DNA of 64,000 nt. Origin: Argopecten irradians. Taxonomy: Eukaryota; Mollusca; Bivalvia; Pectinida; Pectinidae. Below are positions 21,191-31,995 of the stretch, in pieces (the first letter of the stretch is position 1; every line of letters begins with the position of its first letter). The notes below the pieces were generated by a model. That model worked only from the letters and a program-made list of their open reading frames with translations, was not told the origin of the DNA and made no database searches. The position numbers were made by a program, and so were the translations under genes. The stretch covers positions 34,263,262 through 34,327,261 of the forward strand of contig NC_091144.1 in the NCBI RefSeq assembly GCF_041381155.1. Direction: 5' to 3'.

Positions 21191-22500
21191 AATAAAAGCC
21201 CTCTGATTGCTAAAAATCAAGATTGCAGCCTTTGTGGTGCTGGTATTATTTTTAAATTATACATATTTTATTTGAAAATCAAATATAACTCTGTTTCTCT
21301 CTATAATCATTTTTAATTCAATTTAAAACAGTTTTTATCTACATAAGAGAGATGGATAATCTTATTTGTACCTTTTGCGTTTAAGTTGCTGGAAAAAACC
21401 CACCTCTTTCCAATAATTATTTTACTTCTGATATGTAAAGAGAAACTATTTAGAGCATATCTAGTTGTTAGGTTTTTTTGTACTGTTTGGGAAAATGCTG
21501 GAATAAAATGCAATAATTTTAGAGTACATGTTAGTTAACAAAAAAAAATCTATCACTAACTGTTGTTTTATTATGGTGTCTATGATCAATTTTAAATTTA
21601 TGGTCAACTAGGGCAAATATTGATTTTTTAGAAAATTCCCCTCGCTACATTTCAGCCAATGAAATGCTATTTTCCCGGATTTCGATTTTTTTTTAAAAAG
21701 CATCTGTTATAAGATTATACCTATAGCATGTTTTTGAAATGGTTTAAAAGTATGGACAAAATCGATAACATGCCAAATATTTCGAGCAAACCCAATATCC
21801 TCAATTTTTATCCTGACAAAAAATTGAGTTTTTTTGCTTCAAAATCAATTTGTCGTAAAAATAATTCGTAAATATCATTATAAATGGATATTAAATAAAG
21901 AATGAAGTATCTTTTATCATCAAAAATAATTAAAAAACTAAAAATATGTTCAAAAGATGGACACAAGGGGTCCCCTTGCCACATACCCAAAGTAATTTTA
22001 GAAAATATCATTTCAGGCCCTTTATGCCTTTTTAAAACATACAAAAGAATTAAAAAGCACATAAAAAGTAGTTATATACCTAGACCTTTAACACTGCAAA
22101 ATTTGAAAAAAATTCGACGCGTGGGCGGATTTTGTAACCCCACCTTTCAAAAATCTTCTTCTGAATTCACAGGTTTGATGGAACCAAATAATCTTCATAG
22201 ATTAAAAAGTGAAATTTATAAAATCACTGACATTGAATGACTTCTAGTTTGGTTTTGTTGTTAAATGTTGGCAAAGCAAATAGGAATTTTAAGCATAAGG
22301 TTTGGTAACATAATAACATATTACACTTACTATCAAAATGAAAACAAAAATAAAATTTCTAATACGAAGGTTTAACTTAAAAGTTTATTCTAGTTCTTAA
22401 ATACCTTTTACAGATTTGAACCAACTTTGCAATGTCTTTTTTAATTTCTGTATCAGCACTCAGGTGGCCATCAAGGCCTCTCAGGCCTCTTGTTCTTGTT

Positions 22501-23499
22501 GAATACCAGTTATATTTCATCTTGTGAGGTGGAAACTTTAATATTTTTTCGGAGTTGCCTTCAGACAGGCTTTAAATGATTCAGAAGACAAACAAAATAT
22601 ATTGCAGTCTCAGGTGTACAATTTAGACAATTAAAGTTGAATTCCATCCATAAAAAAGAACTATATTCTCACATTGATATATTTTACTACACTGGCTATA
22701 CAACTTAACTTAATGTCTTTAATGTACATTTCCAATTATATAAGGGACTAAACCACGTTTAGTTTACATCGACGTAACACAAGATTGGTTCACAGGGACC
22801 TGACACAAATTTATAACCAACAGTATATATATATTATATACTTATATACATGTATATAGTGAAAAATCAATGCTTACTTGTGAAGGTATATATATATATA
22901 TATATATATATAAGTAAAAAAGAACTGTGTCCATGTGATGGTTTCCATATACATAAAAAGAAAACACAACTATAAAACAGTTTTTGTGATGGAACCAAAT
23001 ATCAAAACGAGGCAGATTTATTCTGATATTATTATTATTATTACATTATTAACTAAAAAAGCTTACAAATGGCAGTGTAAGACATAAGATTTATAAAACA
23101 ACTAAACAAACTTGTGTTGGACAACTTCAACTTTGTGAATTAAATATGTTTTGTAAAGATACCATGCCTAACAGTAATTTGTATTCTGGACCCTCTAACT
23201 AATGTACAAGTCCATTGTAATCGAAGCAAAAAATGGTGCAAAATTGGCTCTACTCAAAGCGAAGAAAGACACATTTTCAAACTGGCTACCAAATGAACCA
23301 TTTTTTAAAATCTCGTTATCATATATTTAATTTGAAAATTTTGGAACTTTTTTGATATATGTGTGTTTAGGTTAAAAACAAGACTGAAAAAATTAGATGT
23401 GTGCATGTTTGATTAGGAATTGTGTTAATTATGAATACCACTGAACTCAACAAAACTCCTAGGCCTGCTTTGTGTGGCTACTGTCGACTTTCAATTTTT
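22501..23499. other. Interval between Helitron-like blocks, no gene recognised
   Basis: AT-rich. Contains a (TA)n microsatellite at about 22,885-22,910 and shorter TA tracts at 22,825-22,860, plus an ATT repeat at about 23,025-23,045. No exon-like frame. Confidence 0.5.
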
Positions 23500-25465
23500 A
23501 GGTCAGGATTACCTATTGTCATCGTGTTTCGTCCGTCGTCGTGCGCCATGCGCCGTGCTTAAGACTATTTATACAATAGCCTACTCCTCCTAACCCATCA
23601 TTGGGAAAGGGTTATCATATTTTATATAAATGAGCCTGCTCCGACCCCTAGGGGCTAAGGGATGGGGTCCCAAAAGTAGAAAATTTTCTAATTTTAGTTC
23701 TAAATTCCTACTCCACCTTAACCCTTGCTTGGATTTCATCCATATTTGGTGTGAAATATCATTGGAAAAGGGCAATCATACTTAATACAAATGAGCTTGC
23801 TCCAACCGCTAGTGACTGAAGAGTGGGACCCCAAAAGGGGGATTTTTTTAAATTTAAGTTTTAAAATCCTACTTCTCCTCAACTCTTGAGTTTTCATCCA
23901 TATTTGGTATGAAACATCATTGGAGAAAGACAATCTATTTTGATATAAATGAGCCTTGTCCAACCTCTAGGGGCTGAGGGTTGGGGCCCCAAAAGGGCAA
24001 ATTTTCTTTATTTTAGCTTTAAAATCCTACTCCTCCTTCATCCTTGGATGAATGGCAATCAAATTTGTTTTGAAACATTGTTGGAAAAGGCCAACCATAT
24101 TTTATATTAGTAAATTAGGTCCAACCCCTAGGGGCAGAGGGGCGGGGCCCCAAATAGGCAAGTTTTCTTGATTTTAGCTTTAAAACCCCACTCCTCCTTA
24201 TACTTGGATGGATGGGAACTGAATTTGGTTTGAAATATTGCTGGGAAAGTGTAATCATATTTCATATAAATGAGCCTGCTCCGACCCCTAGGGGCTGAGG
24301 GATGGGGTCCCAAAAGTAGAAAATTTTTCTAAATTTTAGTTCTAAAATTCCTACTCCACCTTAACCCTTGCTTGAATTTCATCCATATTTGCTGTGAAGT
24401 ATCATTGGAAAAGGGCAATCATACTTAATACAAATGAGCTTGCTCCAACCGCTAGGGACTGAAGAGTGGGACTTCAAAATGGGGATTTTTTTAAATTTTA
24501 GCTTTAAAATCCTACTCCTCCACAACTCCTGAGTTTTCATCTATATTTGGTGTGAAACAGGGAAGGACAATCATACTTTATATAAAGATTTTAGTAAGAT
24601 GGCCACTGGCCCACTTCCTGTTTTCAGGCTTCAGTCTCCGATCTCAAATGAAAATTGGTCTGTAGGGGTTTTAAGGGATAACAAACAATATACAAACATT
24701 TTTGAAAAATGTTTGGTATTCCAAGATGGCTGCGGGCCCCAAGTCCTGTTTTCAGGTTTTGTTCTCCGATCTCAACGAAAATTAGTCTGTAGGAGTTTTA
24801 AGCGATGGTGAACAACATGCAAACATTTTGGCAAATATTTCGTATTCCAAGATGGCCGCTTGAGTGGATTTCATCCATATTTTGTGTAAAACATCGTAGA
24901 GGAAGGACTGTCATATTTTATATAATCAAGTTAGGTCCGACCGCTGGGGACAGAGGGGCGGGGCTCAGAAGGGGGAATTTTGATTACATTTTGCTTTAAA
25001 AGCCTTCCTCATTAACCCTTGAGTGGATTGATGCATCCATATTTTGTGTGAAACATCACTGGGAAAGGACAATCATATTTAATATAAACGAGCTAGGTCG
25101 GACCCTAGGGACAGAGGGGCGGGGCTCAGAAGGGGAAACTAGGTGAGGACAACCATAATTTATAAAGGACGAGGTAAGACCCATGAGGATAGAACGGCAG
25201 GGGTCCAAAATGGGAGCTTTGTTGAACTTTGGCTTTAAAATCTGACTCCTCCTTCATCTTTGAAGTGGTTACACTCCTATATGGATGAAGGGCTACCAAG
25301 TTTGTTCAACAACAGACCTTTAACTATTTCAGAAACTTACGTATTCAAAAAAGGAGTTCCTTGTATTGCTTATATTAATTGTTAACCACTACTTTACACT
25401 GTGACTGTTGTTTTGTGCCATGAGTCAGGTGACCGTTACTTAAAGCACATGGGCCTCTTGATGTT
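23500..25465. mobile_element. Helitron-like non-autonomous block B
   Basis: The left end, GGTCAGGATTACCTATTGTC, is followed by TTTCGTCCGTCGTCGTGCG. The right end is GAGTCAGGTGACCGTTACTT, then CATGGGCCTCTTGATG. It holds ~170-bp tandem units (23,590-25,150) and two units of a 24.6-24.86 kb subtype with CCAAGATGGCTGCGGGCCCC. Class inferred as for block A. Confidence 0.45.
23590..25150. repeat. ~170-bp degenerate tandem repeats (about 8-9 units)
   Basis: Units share CCTACTCCTCCTTAACCCTT, TTCATCCATATTTGGTGTGA, AATGAGCCTGCTCCGACCCC and TAGGGGCTGAGGGATGGGG. They are interrupted at about 24,595-24,870 by the CAAGATGGCTGC subtype. Confidence 0.8.
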
Positions 25466-25740
25466 TGATATTGTTTACATTACTGTGATCACTTTGTAAA
25501 TGTACATAATTTACTATGATAATCCACTTTCCATTCTTGCACTCCAAACCTCACTATACAAGCTTTTCTCCAATATAACCATGTATTTGACGCCAATACA
25601 AGCCTTTTCTATAATTCATTGCATTTTTATGCAAATTACGCTATATACTAACGGGAAGATTGAATGAAATATTTTATTATACACAGCTTGTCCACGTTGT
25701 AAAATCATTAGTGTTTTATCAATAATGTAAGCCAATTAGT

Positions 25741-25958
25741 AAGACCCACAATCTTTCCAAAACAAACAAAAATAAAGTTTCTTTAAAACAATATTAAGAT
25801 AAGAAAATATTATTATGTATATTGATGGCCTGAGATGAGGTAACAACATCAGACAAAAGTAAGATTTCCTTCATGAACAGTGAATATATTGTTTAAAAAT
25901 AAATATCCATTTCGCTGTTTTACCTTCTGGCACAGTTTCGGAAAGGAAGTTGGCCTTT
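25741..25958. mobile_element. TIR element family R (GGCCCACTACCTTTCC ends), copy 1
   Basis: Left AAGACCCACAATCTTTCC and right GGAAAGGAAGTTGGCCTTT are inverted. The interior GATGGCCTGAGATGAGGT and TTCGCTGTTTTACCTTCTGG match the fuller copy at 33,880-34,278. Confidence 0.7.
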
Positions 25959-26175
25959 ATATTAGCTTTGGTTTAGTTTATATCATCATAATTGACAAAC
26001 AAGATCAGATACTGCGGGAAATGCTTTGACTAATAAAATATGACACGGCATATTCGATAGTCACGAATAATCACGTTTGTCTATCACGTCCTCCTGCGCT
26101 GTCTCACGTTGTGTCACGACCATCAGGAATAGAACGTAATTATCCTGTATGAAAACAGTCATTATATACTACGCT

Positions 26176-26723
26176 TCAAATTAATAACTCTAATGCAAAC
26201 TGCAACAGACCAGTGTAGGCAACAGGAATACACATTTCGTCGCCTGAATCTTCTGTTAACTCGTTGGTTTCATATTCGATAAAGACTTTCCAACTGGGTT
26301 TAATGACTCTGCGAGTCATATAAACTTTTGCATGCATTTCAGAATGGCTGTACCATTTGTTCGACACTGTAATTATAACCACATCTTGACGTTCTGTAAT
26401 GCTTGTTTGTGCTTCTCCAAGCTTTGTGATTACCTTTATGTTTAGTTTGAATTGTTCCTCATTACCTTTGTGCTTAAAAGATTAAGCATTTTATTTCATT
26501 TATTCAATTTTGGATATTTGGCTTCAGATAGTTTTCTCTGATATTCATTTATAGATATCTCGTTCCAAAATAAGTCCAGGTTGTTGGTAAGCAGAAATTC
26601 AAGATGGCCTAACATGTCGTGCTGGGATGCCTTTATGCTTGCCTGAATTTGCTTTTCGACGATTGCCGGGTCAATTTTGTAAGTCCGCGCGCAAACAGAC
26701 GTCCACGACCAGAATGAAACACC
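26176..26723 (-). pseudogene. Decayed or exon-fragment coding sequence of unknown family
   Basis: Two adjacent minus-strand open stretches read like real protein but are in different frames. The upstream one (26,723-26,496) encodes about 60 plausible residues, including DPAIVEKQIQASIKASQHDM and EFLLTNNLDLFWNEISINEY, then TGA. The downstream one (26,481-26,176) encodes about 100 residues, including FKLNIKVITKLGEAQTSITE, VVIITVSNKWYSHSEMHAKV and PSWKVFIEYETNE, then TGA. Only about 12 bp of A/T-rich DNA separates them, too little for an intron, so a frameshifted relic is likeliest. A tttaag acceptor at the second stretch is the alternative. The second piece alternates hydrophobic residues as a beta-sandwich would. 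I do not recognise the family. Confidence 0.4.
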
Positions 26724-27960
26724 TCATGTGTCCAAGAGCACTTGCCCACACTTGCACGTATTTTTAACGTCGCGCTCTCCCACTGGACAATGTAACGAGG
26801 TACGTCACGGAAACATCCGAATGAAGAGCCTGTAGGGCAATTATTTTCTGTTATACTTTGAAACGCAGAAAACATATATGCAGATGAAAAATTTAGGTAG
26901 CTGATAGGCTTAATAGTACAACATGATTTATATTTGAGATATGTAAAATAGAAATTAAATAAGAAAATAAATTTCAAGACATATGCATAGATTTTTTAAT
27001 TCAGTTTAACAAAGCATATTGGTATGACAATACGATGTGCATGTATGTATTGAATTATTGATTTGATTTAGTTTATCCTAGTTTCAATTTTTTTTTTATT
27101 AAATACGTGGATTCTAATCAGTAGAATTAGCATAAAATTTTATATACATACAAAGAAATTAAGCAACTTTTAAAGCATCGTATGACTAAATAGAAATTTT
27201 CTTTCATTTACTCAAATTTGCCAAAGCCCATGAACAAACAAGATTGGAAGAAAACTTGAAAGAGGTCTCAGAGGCGGGAAGCTACGACACACATTTAAAG
27301 GGTATGCAACAGTCGCAACCTTTGCACACCTGGCGATTAGTCAAGAATTAGAAGCACGTATTGTTTTTACGAGGACAATCAAATTACTTAATGCATGCTT
27401 AAATAGATAGTTAGGGCCCAGTTTCATGAACATTTCTCAACTTTAAGGAATTGTTATTAAAGATGAAGTTAAGGGACCATTATTAAAATCTGTATTGCTT
27501 TTCTATGGAAAATTTGAGGGTTAAGGGTTAAGGAATGAATGTTGAATCTGAACCCAGGTAATAAATAAATTTATTAGATAATTCTTATGAATTTATCAGG
27601 ATGTTAGTTAGTTAGTTACTATTGCCCGACAGTGATATTTTGCAGGTAAGCAATGAACAAATTTACGAAACAAAAAGAAAAAAATATCAAAACTTGTTTA
27701 TTATTTTCTCACATTTAAGAGAGTAAAATGATAGCAGTACCCTTCATTTGATTATAGTAGATGTCTATTAAGGTCATATTTCATCATTATATAAATTTTG
27801 ATATAAAGAGGGTATCTTTGTGTCTTTTGAATATTATATAATTTCGCATTTTGAAATGCCTAACAATAATTCATAACAATGCAAAAGATGGATACTATTG
27901 AATATAATTCCTTATCGAAAATGCTTAAACGAGGTGATATATTATCATAAAAGTAGTACA
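26724..27960. other. Intergenic, no gene recognised
   Basis: AT-rich sequence without convincing exons. At about 27,420-27,550 and 33,180-33,345 there is a shared degenerate segment mentioning GGGCCCAGTTTCATGAACA-like and AAGGAATGTCC-like strings in opposite orientation, consistent with a dispersed TIR element. Confidence 0.4.
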
Positions 27961-27964
27961 TTAA

Positions 27965-28145
27965 TATACCTTATTGTCCGATCGCTTACGATCTCTACAC
28001 CCCCATGGTAGGTGTCCATTGTGACGTCATTAGTTTGTAAGTTAACCTCACGTTGTTTTCTCTCTGAAATATGACGTTTCGTTCGCAAACACACGACGTC
28101 ACAATTAATACCTACCCGGGATGGGAGATAACTCTGTGATATCCA
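27965..28145. mobile_element. Fragment of family P abutting TIR element family Q, copy 3
   Basis: 27,967-28,003 reads like the family P arm (CGATCGCTTACGATCTCTAC). From about 28,005 family Q follows: GGTAGGTGTCCATTGTGACG at the left, and CGTCACAATTAATACCTACC then GAGATAACTCTGTG at the right. Confidence 0.6.
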
Positions 28146-28404
28146 AATACGGAATAGACAGGTTTGATTGTGTAAGCATTAACCACTATACTCTATAATG
28201 TCTCAGTTCAAGCTCTTATTTTTAACAAACTTCTCAGATTCTAACTCAGGAGGACTTAAACTATTTTACAAGCTATATCATACGAGCACCTTCCGCAAGA
28301 TGATATCACTGACATACATGTAGGAAGTGCATATTCACGGTCAATGAAAAATACTAAATATAAGTATTTTGAAAAACTTATTAATACAATGGGACTTTTT
28401 TCAC

Positions 28405-28580
28405 GTACCACGATACGCGAAAATGTTTGTGCGGGACTAGTATCTCCATTGGTGATGGAACGTAACTTTTTGTAATCTTCTCGCTGAAACGACATTAACG
28501 CGGGATATAATCTTATGACGTCATTCCGTCACTAATAGAAACAGTAGTCCCGTACAAACGTTATCGGGTATCACGTGGTA
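28405..28580. mobile_element. TIR element family S, 176 bp, intact copy
   Basis: Starts GTACCACGATACGCGAAAAT and ends in the inverted complement, ATCGGGTATCACGTGGTAC. Arms are about 36 bp and include TTTGTRCGGGACTA. A second copy at 59,794-60,213 is split by a SINE. Confidence 0.8.
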
Positions 28581-29216
28581 CATGGATTATTCCGATTATG
28601 ATAATATGAACATATTTTATCATCAGTGGAACTTATCACAAATAATTTCATACAAAAATATGTATTGCATGTAAAATTTATAAAACACACACATGTCAAT
28701 AAAGGGAGCAGATCAAAGTACATACACGGTGTCTTAGAAACACGATAGCAAAGGGTAATATCCTTAATAAATACATAAACCGGTGACTCATATTGCTCAT
28801 ACATAGCGTATTAGCGGAGGCTTTAGATAATAAAAAATAGATGTTATTGATTTCCAATGGTCGGTTAAATGTTTGGACGGAATTTGCAAAATGTTTGAAA
28901 ACAATTGAGTATGAAGAAAATAGAATAAGTGAATGAAGCATCTTAAAAAGAATAAGAAAATATACTTTCATAGAAACTCCACCCTCGTAATATATCGGAT
29001 GCTACATACAAAAAATCTTGTAATGAGACATCTATACAAATTATTTAGCTCAAAATGTAATCGATCGATTAATGTAAAGGCGTTGGTGATCGCAATACGA
29101 GGCAATGAATGTTTTATTATGTAACTTAAGATATTGGATACCTTTTACATTTTGTGAACATGTTGTTTGACTCTAGACTTTTCTTTGTGAAATTCGCTAA
29201 ATAACATTTTGGTTAA

Positions 29217-29560
29217 AGATGCTTCACCGCTGACAGAGCATAAACAATATTTATCATTTGGACAATTATTGATGTTTAATTGTATATATTATGTATAAAT
29301 ACATATGAAATACTTTTTTTCTGCTTTTGTTGTCTACACAATCAGTACCACATTCCATATATGGCATCATGTCATGGATATTTTATCAGTATGTAAATAA
29401 TTATTTTAGATACCTTTATTATGAAGTGAAGAAGGGGCTCAAACTTCAATGATGGTAATACAACATGTAGTGTGAATGAAGTAACTTACTTTTATTACTG
29501 GAAAAACACTAATTCGCCTGGATCTGTTTCAAATAGATACTAATTACCATTTATATCAAT
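29217..29560. mobile_element. TTAA-family MITE, right end lost
   Basis: TTAA at 29,213 precedes AGATGCTTCACCGCTGACAG. The family interior follows (TTTTCTGCTTTTGTTG, CTTCAATGATGGTAATAC). The right TIR is not recognisable. Confidence 0.65.
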
Positions 29561-30743
29561 TTTAATTCAGTTATATAACTGTACAAAATTTGTAATTATT
29601 AAGTATTGATGATTTCATTTTTAACAAGACAGTGACGTCATATTCTACGATCCCCATAGTTAAGTTATTTTAGCAACATATTTTGAAATTTATCCTTGAT
29701 TTTGCTTTATGATATTTTTGTCACATCAAAATAGTTTTGATAAATTTTAGTTTTAAACTTTTACTTTTTGTTCTCAAATGATGAAAAGAGGTTGCTTAAG
29801 TCCCGATTTAAATGCGCGCGCATAATAAACGATAACGTGCACATGGCTATATAAATATATAAAAATATGAATTATTGTATCAAACGATAATTAACAAATT
29901 GTTTTTGTGACAACAGCAAGTATTCGCGACGTCACAATCACTATCAAACGTACATTATATTTATATAAATATTTAAATGCATTTTTATTAATATAAAGAT
30001 ACACCACACAATAACAACTTGGATGACGAAAAATAACATTCAAATATTATCCTCGAAATTGTCGATGGTCAATGAAAAAACATGAGTAAACATTGAGAGA
30101 AAATGAAATTATGACTATACGAACATAATTTAACATATTAAGATGATTTTATCACAAATTATTTCATAAAAATATGTATCACATGCTTTAGTATATTTTA
30201 TAAACCACACAGTCATATCAATATAGGGAGCAGATCATGAATACATAATGTATATATACGGTTTCTTAGAAACACGACAGCAAAACAACATTACAGACAA
30301 TAAACTGCCGTGGTTGATGTTGATTCATACCTAGTGCTGCGTTACATACACGTAGAGGTCACACTAAGGACACGGCTATTTGATATAGCTCTGAAAGTCA
30401 TTCATCGCGATTAATTATTTTCCTCAATGTCATTAAATATCATATACACACAAAGCATGCATTGATTGTCAATTATTGAGTACACGACAAAAGGTTGCTA
30501 TGGCAGAGTGCTCTTTGGTATACATGGCGACCAAAGAGACGCGATGACGTCGTCGGATGCAATGATGTCCAAAGTACACTAGTGATGAATGGCATGATTA
30601 AGACATGGAATGAAGTTGTGAAAACGACAGCAAGTCGTCGGTTAGGAATGAAGTCGATGGACGGAATGAAATAGGGACCGAATGCAATCATTGGGACGGA
30701 ATAAGGTCGTTTGGACTGGACATAATGAAAAAGTAGGGTCGGA
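29561..30743. other. 3' flank of the ADAM10-like gene, no gene recognised
   Basis: AT-rich. At about 30,120-30,300 it repeats motifs also present at 28,600-28,790 (CACAAATAATTTCATA, GGGAGCAGATCA, TTCTTAGAAACACGA), indicating an old duplication. At 30,590-30,745 short GGAATGAA-type words recur. No exon recognised. Confidence 0.45.
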
Positions 30744-31906
30744 ATGAAAATTGTACATATCGATATCGCTGATGTCCCACATCCCTATCGTCGCCTTAAC
30801 TTGTACATATCGATATCACCGATGTCCCATCCCACCCCCTATCGTCGGCTTAAGTTGTACATATCGAGATCGATGATGTCCCATCCCACCCCCTATCGTC
30901 GGCTTAAGTTGTACATATCGATATCACCGATGTCCCATCCCACCCCCTATCGTCGCCTTAAGTTGTACATATCGATATCGCTGATGTCCCAAACCCTCTA
31001 TCGTTGCCATAAATTGTAAATATCAATTAGTCGATGTCCCACCCCCACTCCCTATCGTCGTCTTAAGTTGTACATATCTATATCCCCGATATCCCACACA
31101 CCCTTTTTCTTCGCCTTAAGTTAACATATTGATATCGCTGATGTCCCACACCTCTTATCGTCGCCTTAACTTGTACATATCGATATCGCCGATGGTCGCC
31201 TTAAGTTTTACATATCAATATCGCCGATGTCCCACACACCCTATCATCGCCTTAAGTTGTACATATCGAGATCGATGATGTCCCAAACCCTCTATCGTTG
31301 TCATAAGTTGTAAATATCAATTAGTCGATGTCCCACCCCCACCCCCCTACTCCGCTGATGTCCCACACCCCTTATTGTCGCCTTAAGTTGTACAAATCTA
31401 TATAGCCGATGTCTCACACCCCTGTCGTCGCCTTAAGTTTTACATATCTTTATCGCCGATTTTCCACACCTCTGTCGTCGCCTTAAGTTTTACATATCTT
31501 TATCGCCGATTTCCCACACACCCCCTATCGTCACCTTAAGTTTATATATCGATATCGCTGATGTCCTACACCCCCTATCGTCGCCTTAAGTTGTACATAT
31601 CGATATCCCGATGGTCGCCTTAAGTTGACACCCCTATCGTCGCCTTAAGTTGTACATATCGATATCGCCGATGTCCCCACACCCCTATATCGCCGTCGCC
31701 TTAAGATTGTTACATATCGATATCGCCGAGTTGTACTATCATATCCGATTCCCTACCACCCCTATCGTCGCCTTAAGTTGTACATATCGATATCGCCGAT
31801 GTCCTACACCCCCTATCGTCGTCGCCTTAAATTGTACATATCAATATCGCCGATATCCCACATCCACTATCGTCGCCTTAAGTTGTACATATCGATATCG
31901 CCGACG
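30744..31906 (-). repeat. ~50-bp minisatellite continuous with the ADAM10-like C-terminus
   Basis: Degenerate units read, on the plus strand, TTGTACATATCGATATCGCC, GATGTCCCACACCCCC and TATCGTCGCCTTAAG; roughly two dozen copies. On the minus strand each full unit encodes [13 protein letters not shown]-stop. The first unit (31,867-31,906) supplies the actual end of the ADAM10-like frame. The rest would be 3' UTR. Confidence 0.85.
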
Positions 31907-31995
31907 TCCCTCGCTGACCTGTTATCCTCCACTTGGTTATGACGGGCACTCTTTGGAGGGGCGTGGCTTTTAGAACAGAACTTTGCCACCAAGAT
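31867..31995 (-). CDS. ADAM10-like: ADAM10-like coding exon 13: cytoplasmic tail and stop
   Basis: Acceptor attctgttgcag. [20 protein letters not shown] completes the TM and starts a basic tail. The frame then enters the first minisatellite unit and ends DMYNLRRR with TAG at 31,867-31,869. Confidence 0.8.
   Translation of the reverse strand: MLVAKFCSKSHAPPKSARHNQVEDNRSARDVGDIDMYNLRRR

Larger units (their letters stand above)
19005..22500. mobile_element. Helitron-like non-autonomous block A with internal tandem arrays
   Basis: The left border is TGACCTATATGTATTCTAAT followed by TTTGTCCGTCGTG. The right border is CACTCAGGTGGCCATCAAGG then a GGCCT-type hairpin and CTCTTGTT. Block B has the same border pair. 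Two different degenerate arrays lie within: ~240-bp units at about 19,110-20,060 and ~130-bp units at about 20,740-21,190. A hairpin near one end and no TIR suggest Helitron-like replication, but no Rep/helicase frame is present, so the class is inferred. Confidence 0.45.

Noticed and set aside
30744..31906. Regular repeats that might be taken for a CRISPR array
   Set aside because: Units are directly adjacent and degenerate without unique spacers, and the genome is animal. The same holds for the 22-bp array.
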